A DNA stretch of 64,000 nt from Polytrichum commune (lineage: Eukaryota; Streptophyta; Polytrichopsida; Polytrichales; Polytrichaceae), in the NCBI GenBank assembly GCA_950295325.1, contig OX485805.1:57560758-57624757 (forward strand), written 5' to 3'. The notes beneath the pieces were generated by a model. It was not told where the DNA came from. It saw only the letters and a program-made list of their open reading frames with translations, and did not search any database. The translations under genes and the position numbers were made by a program. Shown in pieces: positions 50,054-62,085 of the stretch; within the stretch, counting starts at the first letter, position 1; each line of letters begins with the position of its first letter.

Positions 50054-51788
50054 TAGTTGTAATTTTATTAGTGTTTCTTGTGTTACTGTAGCGAGAACTT
50101 CAATACAACAAATATGATATTTAGTGTGATTAACCATTTGGATTTACACGGTGCTATATCTTTTTATCATTGAAATAATTTTTTACCAAGTAACGTTGTC
50201 AATGTTCTATAATGTCCAACTTACCAATTCAACATTTGTTGATAAAACATGAGATATATAGTAAATAGATATAGCATTGCGTAATTCCAAACAGTAAGTC
50301 ACCCTAAACATCATATTTAGTGTATTGATTTGTGCTCTCGTTTCTAGATGTGTTCTCTTGTCAGATTCGCTAGGAGACTCACGTTCATCTTCAGTCACAT
50401 TGACTAGATCCAAAGCATCTCAAAATTTGAACGCTCAAAAGATGATGCTCAAAGGATTTGTTTAGGATGAATTGAGGTTTCCTCCGCTTGTGACCCGTTT
50501 TCTGATTCTTTTGGAGACACGCGTGCAATGGAATTCTGAGGATGTTTGGAGCTCAATGAAACGTGATCGGCATCATCTCGGCCTCCTCTTGCGGCGGTGC
50601 TATTCTCCAGGAGCTCATCATGGTCACTACCATAGCACCATAGCTGGCTTGTGCACCTCGAAAAAAACATTTTTTTTTTAATAAGGTTCGACAACTAAAA
50701 ATATAATTTATGAAACCTCATCAGTCTTGTGATTTAAAAAAATTTAATTCATTTTTTGGGTAAGGTCCAGCAGTACTCAAAGTAGGTTGGTGTTTTTTTC
50801 ATTCATTTGTGGCGGCTTCTTGACCTTAAACCTAAGTATCCACCTTAAACTTACTTAGTATGGCTCTTGTTTGTCTTTGCAAAATGTATGAGTTAGGTCT
50901 TTTGTATGTATTTGCACTTTGGCATGTGTGAGAAAGTGTTGGAATTGGCACCAAAAGAATGAACATGTTGATTTTGATTTTCTCCCTATTAGCAAGGAGG
51001 AGAGGGAGATGGATATAGAAAGAGAGTTTGCCGCTTTGAGTGAGCCATGCGCCGAGTCATTAACGCGTTAGCATGCAACCTCTCATGTTGCGTTGACGTG
51101 GTTGGAGCTTAGAAGAGTCCAAAATTTCCATTGTTTAGTTTTTTCCCCTAATATAAATTTTCACTTATTCATTTGATTGGGTTCATGATTCTTGATTATT
51201 TTTTGATTTTTTGATTTGCAAGAACCAACTATGGTGCTACGATATCACTTTCCATAGAGGGAGCTAGCTTAATTGCACAATGCAAATACGCCAACTCTAA
51301 ACTATTCTTCACCTTTAATGGTGGATCGTGGTTGTCAATGCACCACGCTTCCTAATTCACAAGTAAGAAATTAACAACGGCATAAAGTTTATTATTGTAG
51401 GCATGATTAAGCTGAAATATGTGAAGCTATATTTCAAAAAAGACACACCCACAAACATCATTACTTACTCATTCACTAGATCGAGATTGAATTGATTTTA
51501 AAATTAAGAGATTTCTTATCTACTTCTACATATTATTCTCAATATTGAAGGTATGAATGAAAGGAATTGTGATGGGTTGATTTGATTCTTTCAACAAACA
51601 ATCTTTATATTATCATTATTTGAGTTATTAAGAGAGTGGTATTTTTAATTATGAGGTTTTAGTGATAGAAATTAGCTTAGGGTGAAGAGGACATAAATAA
51701 CAGATTTTAAATATTTATGTACAAGTTACTAAAGGGAGCTAAGTGAAATTATTTAATTAAGGATAAAGACTTAATTGTCTTAAGAATT

Positions 51789-52150
51789 TTGAGGTCGATG
51801 AGTATTCCTTGTAGGTCCAAAGGCCATCCCAAGAGGATCCGTGTAGAGGTAACTGCGTTGACTTTAATAGATATAGTCAGATTTGTATCTCGATTTAGTA
51901 TAGATTTTCTCGACGATAGAAGGTTCAATAAACAAGCATTTCTTGACGATGATAAATCAACTAAAAATGAAAACAAATCAGATGAAAGTCCAAGGGATCC
52001 TAAATTTCAAAACTAAAATGTTAAGCAAACGGATGGCGAGCAATTTTCTACAGAGTCAACCAAAGCCCACGTCAATAAAGAGGCGCACCTCCGCCCCATT
52101 GAAGCAACCTTTAAAATGTGGTTCAACCTTAATTTAAACGGGGATTTCAA
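51789..52150 (+). pseudogene. Unidentified coding-like relic with one stop
   Basis: An ATG at 51789 opens 75 codons rich in charged residues (…FLDDRRFNKQAFLDDDKSTK…), ending in TAA at 52014. The same frame then stays open for another 44 codons (NVKQTDGEQFSTESTKAHVN…) up to the A-run at 52158-52183. A frame of about 120 codons with one stop is unusual in this AT-rich region, but I recognise no family. It may be a retroelement fragment. Confidence 0.25.
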
Positions 52151-52157
52151 CATCACC

Positions 52158-52183
52158 AAAAAAAAAAAAAAAAAAAAAAAAAA
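52158..52183. repeat. 26-base A-run
   Basis: An uninterrupted run of adenines at the edge of the segment shared with 44270-44597. It could be a poly-A trace of retrotransposed sequence or a simple mononucleotide tract. Confidence 0.9.
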
Positions 52184-52360
52184 CACTTATTTGCAAAATA
52201 GTTCAAGCCCACAATAGGATGTAAAACATAAACTCTCATATAGGAATGTCCACATGCAAAACCAAATAAAATTCACTTCAGCCATTGTCGTGTCTTGAAC
52301 AACCCCATTCATCCTCCTCACAGTTCATGGAGGCATGTTTTCCAACATCCTCAATTGGCA

Positions 52361-53603
52361 CTATCTAAAGGAAAATAAAATCCTTGCTTTGACCAACTTT
52401 AACTTTGACATCAAAACTCCCAATTTGAACTTGAAATAACAAACTGCATGATACACAACATACAACAGGAATGGCACCATGCCCAATAAGATCCATTGGT
52501 CAAAATTGTATGCCAAGTTGAAAAGTCACAAATTGTGCAACATATCTTACAAACAAATCATTGAACAAATAAAGTCAGTTTATATCAAGCCATGGACAAT
52601 TCCTTCAAACACCAAAAACCTTCAAATCCATCCCGTACATACCTCAAAGATATCCTACAGTACAATGATAACGCCTCCAAACTCCTTAAGTCCATAGCTC
52701 TATACGAAACTCATCCAACACCTCACTATCTCAATTTCTTCAAACAAGTCAAATCCCCCAACACTTCTGTTACTTTCCTCAAAGAGTTGCGTTCATTGAA
52801 TGATGATTCCTTTAAAGCCTTAGAGTGCATATTCCAGAAAGGAACTCTTCCAAGGCCTCGCAATCACCTATGTACAATTTCTTCAAACAAATCAACCCCC
52901 AATCCTTCCTGTATTTTCTTCAAACATATGCATTCACGGATTGATAGTTTGTCCAAAGCCTTCACAATGCATATTCTTGTAGGGAACTCTGTTGGAGCCT
53001 CGCATTCCCAAATGATCAATTTCTTCAAACCAATCAACCCCCCCAACCCTTCCAATATTTTCCACAAAGATTTGCATCCATCCAAATCTAATTCCTCCAA
53101 AGTCTCGAGAGTGTATATTCCGGAAGGGAACTCCTCCAAGGCCTCGCAATCCCGTATGCCTAATTCTTTCAAATAATTCAACCCCTCCAACCCTTCCGGT
53201 AATTCTCTCAAAGATTTGCACCCTTTGAAAACTTATACCTCCAAAGCCTTAAAAGTGCATACTCCAGAAGGCAACTCCTCCAAGACCTCACCATCCCTCA
53301 TGCCCAATTGCTTCAAACAACTTACCCCCCCCCCCAACCCTTCCCGTATTTCCCTCAAAGATTTGCATCCTTTGAATGATAATTCCTCCAAAGCCTTGAG
53401 AGTGCATATTCCGGAAGGGAACTCCTCCAAGCCCTTGCAATCCCACATCATCAATTTCTTCAAACAAGTCAACCCCCCCAACCCTTCCGGTATTTTCCTC
53501 AACGATTTGCATCCATTGAAATGTAATTCCTCCAAAGCCTTGAGAGTGCATATTCCGGAAGGGAACTCCTCCAAGGACTCGCAATCCCACATATATAATT
53601 TCT
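52361..53603 (-). pseudogene. Decayed 3' continuation of the receptor gene: LRR units and membrane-like tail
   Basis: Below the premature stop at 53604 the LRR units continue in another minus frame to a TAA at 53233-53235, where GAG-GTA-TAA stands in place of GAG-GAA-TTA. They go on in the same frame to about 52870 (ELPEGLEGLNYLKELGIRDC, EEFPSGIYTLETLEELDLDG, EFPTRICIVKALDKLSIREC), where a shortened G-run shifts the frame again. At 52501-52361 the frame DQWILLGMVPFLLYVVYH then YFKFKLGVLMSKLKL ends in TAG. The tail is conserved in the 44-kb copy, so an intact ancestor probably ended in LRRs plus a membrane segment. Confidence 0.75.
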
Positions 53604-54170
53604 TCAACAAGTCCACCCCCCCAACCCTTCCGGTATTTTCCGTAAAGACTTGCATCCTTTGAATGATAATTCCTCCAAAGCCTTGAGAGTGCATATTCCG
53701 GAAGGGAACTCCTCCAAGGCCTCGCAATCCCACATGTACAATGTCTTCAAACAAGTCAACCCCCCCAACCCTTCCGGTATTTTCCGTAAAGATTTGCATC
53801 CTTTGAATGATAATTCCTCCAAAGCCTTGAGAGCGCATATTCCGGAAGGGAACTCCTCCAAGGCCTCGCAATCCCACATCATTAATTTCTTCAAACAAGT
53901 CAACCCCCCCAACCCTTCCGGTATTTTCCGTAAGGATTTGCATCCTTGGAATGATAATTCCTCCAAAGCCTTGAGAGTGCATATTCCGGAAGGGAACTCC
54001 TCCAAGGCCTCGCAATCCCACATCATCAATTTCTTCAAACAAGTCAACCCCCCCAACCCTTCCGGTATTTTCCTCAATGATTTGCATCCATTGAAATCTA
54101 ATTCCTCCAAAGCCTTGAGAGTGCATATTCCGGAAGGGAACTCCTCCAAGCTCGTACATCTTGAGATGCC
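52700..54170 (-). repeat. 144-bp tandem array encoding pairs of 24-residue LRRs
   Basis: About ten head-to-tail units, with starts spaced exactly 144 bases in the homogeneous part (for example TTCCGGAAGGGAACTCC at about 53695, 53839, 53983 and 54127 on the plus strand). Central units are nearly identical, and outer units at 52.7-53.3 kb are diverged. Each unit encodes EEFPSGICTLKALEEL, CKSLRKIPEGLGGLTCLKKL and MMWDCEAL. Each contains a run of about seven cytosines (guanines in the coding strand) that varies between units, from five to eleven or more. The array is part of the receptor gene. Confidence 0.92.
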
Positions 54171-57100
54171 CAATTTGAGTAGAGATGTCAATTGGATTAA
54201 ATCTTTGGGTAGTGCTTTCAGTTGTTCGCAGTCATTAATGTTGAGTTCTTCCAATTCTAACTTTCCAAGGCCAACTGGAAATTGCCCTTGTGGGAACGTG
54301 CACTTGCTGAAAGATACGTCTTTCAGGAATTTAGGTTGGAAATTTTGGAATATAGCAGGTGTACCAATTTTGATTTCAAATAGTTCAAGTACACCCAATT
54401 GTTGAAGATGGTCTTCACCAATGTTCATGAATTCGTTGATGAAATATGTATGTTGCTGTAAAATGTCGTCATATAGAGTTGAGAAATGGATCCTCAACCA
54501 TTTCAATGTCACAGTTTTGGTAATGATAGCTAAAAGCATGTCGATATGTTCACAATTCTTAATACTCAAAAATCGTAGGTTTTTCATAGTGTTCACACCT
54601 ACATTTGTTTGAATTGCCGAATTATTCCTTTCAAACATAGTAAATGAAAGGCCTTCCACAAGTTCTATGCCCTGCAAGTACAACACCACATGCAATTAAT
54701 TCTGTAGTATAATTATCACCATATTCTAACAAAGTAGCAAAGAGTCTACAATTTCATTTGCATTATGTATCATACCTTGTGATTCCAATATTCGAGGAAT
54801 GTTGTCAAAGATAAATTCCACACTCGAGTTTGCTGAAACTCTTTTTCAACAATCATGCGTCCCATATCCCGCAATTGATCATGTATATCCAAAATGTCTC
54901 TTTTGTCAAATTTCACCAATGATTTGTCTTGTAGATTTTCCAATGTGTGATGGGTACTCTTGATGTCATCATCAAACATTCTAAGTAGTGTTGCTTTTGT
55001 ATAAAACCAATCACTAGTCCACGAGTCCTTGGAAAAGAAACAAGTTATGTCTAGAAACATACTTTGTTCTTTCTCACCGAGTTCATTAAAGCTAATCCTC
55101 AATGTTTCCCATATTTTTCCATCTATGCTTCCATCATGTCTTGCCCTCAACAACCTTTGTAAAGTTCGCTCCCATATTCTCAACCTCCTTTCTCCATACA
55201 AATAACTACCCATCACCTCCAAACTCAAAGGAAGCCCATCACAAGCCTTTATAATCTTCTCAACTACATGTTCCAAATATGGCAAACATGGTTGGTTGGT
55301 CGCAAATGCATGGAGAGAAAATAATTCTTTAGATTGCTCTTTATCAAGGGTCTCCATATCTACTTTACCAACTATAGGTATGTGTTGTTTCAAAGACTCC
55401 CAACTCCGGGACGTAGCAATTAGTTTGCTACCATGAACATCAAGACATGTGCAATCACCCAATAGTTCTTCCAGTTGCCTTGCGTTGCCCACATTGTCCA
55501 AAACAATAAGGATTTTTTTGGTCTCTTGCAATTGTTTCAAAAATGTGTGCCCTACTTTCAATGTTTTGGTTTGAGGTGGCTCTTTCACATCATGTAGTTT
55601 GTATTTCACGTGAATGGTACAACTTTCACATGTAAAGTCACCCACGAAGCATGTTGCACCAAATTTGTGGGAAACATGGTCGGTTAGAGCATTTGCCAAA
55701 GTTGATTTGCCAATTCCTCCCATGCCAACAATCCCCAACCTACCAAGGTCGTGAAGTTGCTTCTCCAATTCCAATATCTTTCCTTCGAGTCCGATCAATT
55801 TGGATATTCGCTTTGTTTCCTTAGTGACCTACATAAAATGCCAAATGAAAACTTTCATTGCCATCTAACAAACCTCACTAGAAAAATACCACTAAATTCC
55901 AAATTTTACCAATAAAGTCACAATGCACAACCTTTAGACCCCTACTAAAAGTTGACAATGAAGGTAGACCTCATTCAATGCTTACCTCATGAGCTATTTT
56001 ATTTGATGTTGTGATGTTTGAATTCTCTTGAGCACTTGATGATGAAATGGAAATTGCCTTTAAGAAATTTGATATGTAACGTGGCAACCATTGAGCAAAG
56101 GTGATAAACATTTGCCACAATAGAAGATGTGGCCATATGTTGAGTCCATGGAGTTTTTGTTTGACCATTGTCCAACATCGCTTTGGATATTCCATAGAAC
56201 TACTAGGAGTTGTGGATTCGTGCAAAATTTTAGCCACTCTCACATCACTAGCAACCTTGAGCATTGCATCACTTTTGACTTTTCTCAACCTCTCAAAGAT
56301 ATCAAGGAATGTAGGCCTATTCAAAGGCTCCAAAGACCGACATTCATGTATCAATGATTTCAAATCTTTAGAGCAAGTTTTAGGTAACTCCAGTCTCTCA
56401 TTTACCAAAGACCTCGCACAGTCATGATACCTCTCTCCACTATAATGTCTCATGTTTGAAACAATCTCGTAGCACATCGTGCCAAAACTAAACACATCCA
56501 TTTTGAATGCATCCACCTCTAATCTTCGTTTTGTATGAGCTTCAGGTGCCATATATCCGCGAGTACCAAAACAACTTCCATTTGTAGGTACTTGTGGGGA
56601 GTTTTTCACTTCGATCTTTGAAATCCCAAAATCAAGGATCTTCACATGCACATGTTCCAATGTTGAGCCACCCGTTGAAGTCAATATCACATTATCGGGC
56701 TTCAAATCACGATGCGCCACTTTCATATCATGAAGATAACACATTCCACTTGCAATTTGTATCAAAATGTCAACTCCCATGGCTTCTGTGAGCATACCTC
56801 CTTCCAAAAACCTTGATAAGCTCAAAATTCCTTGTTCCATGACGATTTCAAATCTTTTACTTTCTCTTGCACGTGCGTCACATTCCGTTGATAAGCCACA
56901 ACCAAAAAACTTGATGATGTTGGGATGATCCAATCCACCCAAAATACTAGCCTCCTTGCGAACAATTGTTTCATGCTTAAGATTAAGGTCCTCAACTTTG
57001 AAAATCTTTGTAGCAGTTTCAAATCCAAACCATTGGGTTGAGTATACACTCCCATACCCCCCATTACCCAAAAGCGTAGGTGCCTTCCCATAGTCAGGGG

Positions 57101-57713
57101 ATTCAAAGTTATCTGGAAAGATGATGCTATCTAATTCACTACCCGTGGCCTTCTGCAACCCCCTTATTCGTTCCATCAAATATCGCAAAAGCATGCAATG
57201 ATCGTGGCAATTGTCAATTGTGCACAAATCAACTTCCTTGGAAAGTCGTTCAAATATTGCATTTTGGTCTTGCTCAACTTCATCAATGGTTGTCGGGTAG
57301 AATGTTGTAGACTTTTCCATATCTCGGATTTCAACTTCACAACTAGGAAAAGATTGGCAAAATATTTCGCACATTGTGTGGAAACAATACTCAAAGTCCA
57401 AAAGAAGTTCTCTGAAGGATTCTTTGTTATTCAATTGCATGACCACCACTCGACACCAATCACCGTCCTTGCAACATTCTTCAACCACATGCCTTGCTTT
57501 CTTCATAATACCAAGCATCTCTTGCTCTACTTGGTGGAACACATCCGCGCCATAGGAACCATCGATCATCCTTTGAATTGTTTTCAGACCATTTTGAATA
57601 TTCACCAACAAATTCTTGCATTGCCTACTATTCAAGACCTCTGGATTCTCCTCTATTTTAGGGAAGTTTGTAACTTCCTCTAGTAAGCCTTGTATGTTTG
57701 TCATAATTTGCAT
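53604..57713 (-). CDS. Kinase-NB-ARC-LRR receptor-like protein (moss PNL type), three exons, 3' truncated
   Basis: Exons 57713-55986, 55828-54776 and 54671-53604 join in phase 0 to give 1,282 residues. Residues 1-200 are helical and cysteine-rich. The kinase (about 208-480) has GNGGYGSVY (216-224), Lys236, Glu254, HRDLKPDN (334-341), DFG (361) and APE (389-391), so it should be catalytically competent. A hydrophobic stretch lies near 527-555. NB-ARC has P-loop GMGGIGKST (611-619), ILIVLDN (682-688), GSKLIATSRS (709-718), GLPL (774-777) and IHD (891-893). The LRRs are 24-residue units. Proteins of this type are presumed intracellular immune receptors. A lost T at about 53606 puts TGA into an LRR, so the gene is either truncated or a young pseudogene. 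Start MQIMTNIQGL is the first ATG of the long frame. Confidence 0.87.
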
Positions 57714-57963
57714 ATGTTCCTAGAAAATCATACACAAAACATCACAATCAACATAATTATGTGATATACCAATATGCAAAACACAAAACCTTAGGGAAGT
57801 TTGTAACTTCTTCTAGTAAACCTTGTATATTTGTCATTTTCATAAAGGAATCGCTCTTTGTCCGTCTTCCATCAAAACATACTTTGCATATATTTCTACT
57901 AAATCATACACAAAACATCACAAATCAATAAAATATTTAATATTCCAATATGCAAGACAAAAA
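57659..57963 (-). repeat. Tandem duplication of the receptor gene's first codons and 5' flank
   Basis: 57659-57785 and 57788-57963 are similar. In sense orientation the upstream copy reads MKMTNIQGLLEEVTNFPK before diverging, against MQIMTNIQGLLEEVTNFPK in the gene. The flanks share ATCATACACAAAACATCACA and CCAATATGCAA. The upstream copy holds an extra ~45 bases. Confidence 0.85.
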
Positions 57964-59549
57964 GGAATATTATTTTCATTCTTTGACAAGTGTCCTCAAG
58001 CTAAGCAAAACTAGAACCTCAAATGTTCATACTTACAAAAAGCTAGTGAATGATATTCAACGTACCAACCACAACCTCTTCAAATTGAAATCAATACAAT
58101 ATGCTCAAATGAAAACATACAATTATAGTTCATTCTACAATGACAATTCTCCTTTAAAGCTTTAGCCGCTTCCACATGACAACTCACATTGTTAACCTTG
58201 ACAAGACACAATGTACACAATTCAATGAGCAAAATTTCAAAACTGAGAGGTGAACTACACAATTCACCTTTCCTTCAAGAACTACAACAATGTAATCAAC
58301 CAACATAATCAAAGATTTACAACTATTAATGCATATTATTCCTTCCCTATCAACGTTTAATGATGAAACATAAGTTATTAATTTAGGCCATAGATAGACA
58401 TTTAAGCCAAGTCCGCTCATCAACATACCAAACCAAACATGTCAAACTAGAGACACTTAGCATGAATGGTTAAGACAAAACCATTGTCGTTGAATTAGCA
58501 ATTCAACTTCAACAAGCATAATGTGCACTCTATTTGATTCTATCAATAAATCCCTCTACTTGCAATATGTACATGCCTACCTCTAAACGTTCGCCCACTA
58601 TGTCACAATGTGTATATATCTATGTCTCAATGACACTATTATTGTAGATTATCAAGTTGGTCATCATTGGCTAGCTTTGCACAATGTCTACCTAGTGTTT
58701 TTTATTCTATAGTTTGTATTTGCTCGACAAATCTTGAATTCTTAGTTCAAGGAGAACATGTTGCAAGGTGGAACGATCATCATACCAAATGACTTCCTCT
58801 AACTTCCTAAGAACATTTCTAGCTTAGGATTTCAACTACACTAAATTGGCTCATCAATGTGACAATATTAATCCCCCAACATGTCATGAATATATTACAA
58901 ATATTGTAATATTGAATGTCATATTGGACTAAAATTGCTACAAGAAAATATTCTATTGGTAAATAAGTAACAAGATCATTGTTAGTAATATTAAAAAAAC
59001 ATCTTACATCCTAGTTTTCACAATAGCATGTACACTTACCTAGATCCACTTGTTGAAGTGAAATTTGACTTTACAATAGTAACTTGGTATCGCAAGTCAA
59101 CACCTCAACCCCCGTACACAAAAACATGTGTTTAAGCTACATACATGCATTTTTGGACGATTGTTTTAAAAATGATTCTATGTAATTCTCTCTTCAAATG
59201 CACTTTTGAAGTATGTTGTGATGAAATTGATTCAAATACACATTGTGGCAGCATATATGTAATACGTATGCTAATCATCAATGTTGCATATAAAAATTAT
59301 TCTTTTTCTTCTCTTACATTAGATAATTTCTATGTAAAGTTTCAAACCACTAAAGATAAAAATGTTATTATGTTTCATATTCCAAGAGAAACAAAAAAAC
59401 ATTATGCATATAGGTCGTACATCAATCCCCCTTCGTCCTTTAAGGGTTAAACACATTGGATATGATTCAAGCATTCAAGCTTTTTAAACATCTACACTTG
59501 CAAACTCCTACTTACAATTGGTTTGGGACTCGATCTTACAACCACTTTC

Positions 59550-60100
59550 GATGATACATAATATTTTTGCAAGCAATAATATAATTATAGGTAATTCCCC
59601 ATCTGGATGACAACTATTCGATTTTGCTTCTCCAACATCACAACATTGCATGAAGATAACAACGTTACAAGATCCTTATTTCTAGCTTGTTTGAGGGCAA
59701 AATGAGTTTACAACATGAGAGGAGCTTGACTGTAAGGAGATCAAAGATATTAAGATGACCAACCCTAGAGAACTTGTAACAAAACTATGCCCATAAACAA
59801 TTTAAAACCAATAGGTTTGCCTTTGGGCCAAAAAAACTGACTCGAGCAACATTCTAGCAGCTAAGAATGCAAATTTGCACTCACCAAGAACACATGTCAT
59901 CTCCACAAATGTCTAAACTACCTAGGACAAACAAAGGTGCACAACCCACATAGATCCCGAATATAATTTACACATAAGAAAATATCATACCAAAATGATT
60001 TAACTTCAACACAATTCAAACAAATTGTCAAAGACAAAGAAGTGAAGATAGAACATAAAGAGCTTCTAGTGTCCACCTTCTCAAGACATGAATGTCCAAA
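59550..60100 (+). repeat. Diverged repeat unit R1
   Basis: Shares with R2 the order CAAGCAATAATATA-like, CAACATTGCATGAAG, CTTGTTT, and with R2 and R3 GAACTTGTAACAA-like, TTTGGGCCAAAAAAACTGAC, GATTCTAGC-like and AATGCAAATTTGC blocks. Non-coding. Confidence 0.6.
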
Positions 60101-60904
60101 AACGATGAGCACACATTCTTGTTGATAAATGCCTAGTGACCATGTCTAGGAATGTTGGAATGCACAATTCCAATAACTTAATATATCATTTTCTACCACA
60201 CCTTCAAGGTACAAGTGACAACAACATGACCACATATTCATATCCTAGAATACCGGTATTACAAACTCCTATTAGCATGAGCACCACTCTAACTCTCAAC
60301 AAAATCATAGGAGACAACACAATGGTGTGCTCTCTGGAATTGTATGTGCCAAAACATCAAACTTCTACAATTGGGTTCACTCTTGCACGAGCTCAACATG
60401 TAATATATTATTGGTTATCAATGACCTTATTGCATGGTGGAATGATCTTCCTACCGTTTGACTTGTCCCATCTCCTTCCCTAGAAATTCAATTCATGCAC
60501 AATGCAAAATCTCCCCTCAACAAGGCTTGTGGATATTTCCACTGCAATAAATGGCTGATCAATTTGACCATCATCAACTTCCAAACTTTTCATAAATGTT
60601 CAAAACCAATACTATTATTGTAATAATAAATGTAATGGTAGATGAAACCATCCCATACAATGAATTACGAGGGATATAAGCAAGAACATTACTATTTAAA
60701 TTCATGCTTAGCATATTAAACCCTATTATCTACAATATAGGATATCCTCACATGGAGAATACACATAAAGTTGTTCAAATAGTTGAGCTTGATGCTTTCT
60801 CAATGACTTCAAACCCCAAATGAACAAAACAAATCACAGTACTCAAAAGGTTGCACTAGTGAGCCTATTTCATCGAGCATCTATGAGGAAGTTTTCCAAC
60901 CTAT

Positions 60905-61335
60905 GACATTGATATATAATGGTTTCTACAAGCAATAGCATTATTATAGATTGTTGCGCAACTAGCCGACAAGCATTTGTTAAAGTTGTGCACCATGACA
61001 ACATTGCATGAAGTACCACCAACGATTTCCTTACTCCATAACTTGTTTATGAGCATCAACCAAAGCACGAGAGCATGTTGCCTATGGAATAATGGAAGTA
61101 CTACGATGAGTGGCCCCAAGGAATTGTAACAATACTATGATGAGGAACAAAAGCAAGTGGATAGGTTCAACTTTGGACCAAGAAAACGACCTTGGGCAAG
61201 ATTCTAGCGACTTAGTGCTCAATATGCGAATTCCCACAAGCCAAGCGCACACATGCGTAAACAACTACCAACACCAAACATACAACCCACATAAATTCCA
61301 ACTTTTTCATGACACCGACAAAGTACTCCAATGAA
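60905..61335 (+). repeat. Diverged repeat unit R2
   Basis: Contains CAAGCAATAGCATTATTATA, ACAACATTGCATGAAGTACC, TACGATGAGTGGCCCCAAGG, TTTGGACCAAGAAAACGACC and GATTCTAGCGACT, colinear with R1 and R3. Confidence 0.6.
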
Positions 61336-62029
61336 ATCACATATCTCAAAATATCTAAAGATGGAGCTCCTAATATTGAAATATGCACAAAGAGAATATC
61401 AAACTTTTTTTTTAAACTTCAACATGATTCAAAACACTAACAAAGAGAGAGAATAGAGATACGAAAATCATTTACATTAATGGTTTATTCCACAACAACC
61501 TATCAAGGGCCCTTGCTCTTGAATTATTTCCTTTGTACTGTTATTTCCTACCTTCTGGTACAAAGACAAGTAAACACTGACAAACAATTCAACTTCCTCA
61601 TTTTTTTGCATGCAAATCTTCACAGACTAGGTATATCCATACCTTCCACAAAGGCAGCTCTTCACAAGAACAGAGGTAACACAAGAAAAAACTGCAAACC
61701 CTCATCTAGATGAACCAGACGAGTAAACGATTGAACCAGAATGGTTACATACGTTTCAAATGATTTGGAACTAACAAACTCGTCATAAGTTTCGAGGTCT
61801 AGAAATGCTCACCTTGTAGTCCGGCGCCATCTCCTTCAACACCACCTACAAGAGTATAATTGTTTGCGACAACTTTGCTCCCTTCCCAAAGAAGCGTATA
61901 ACCCTCGGGTTGTACAATGATGATCACAACCGTGATGACTTAAAATGTACCCCTGGAAGACATCATTAGATGCAAAAAAAAATTAGTTGCAGGATTTAGC
62001 TAGCATATAGTAGATGCCTCCATTATTGA

Positions 62030-62085
62030 TACTCATACGAGGATTTTGGCACATCCACTTCCACTCAAAGAATCCTAAACTCCCT
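62030..62085 (+). repeat. Short repeat shared with 63874-63930
   Basis: Nearly identical over about 50 bases to 63874-63925: GGATTTTGGCACATCCACTT and CCACTCAAAGAAYCCTAAA. The spacing is about 1.84 kb and both are in the same orientation. Confidence 0.75.

Larger units (their letters stand above)
47746..51788. other. Intergenic DNA with one MITE and a microsatellite
   Basis: No gene supported. Features inside are a 246-bp inverted-repeat element (49199-49444) and a TA/CA microsatellite (50004-50051). A minus-strand frame at 48707-49024 lies in slightly GC-richer sequence but shows no domain-like pattern. Confidence 0.45.

Noticed and set aside
53233-54159. 308-codon minus-strand frame rich in GGVPFRNMHSQGFGG repeats
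   Set aside because: Its first two thirds are the shifted frame of the LRR array; only the last third (below 53604) is in the LRR frame. It is treated as decay of the receptor gene and not as a separate glycine-rich protein.
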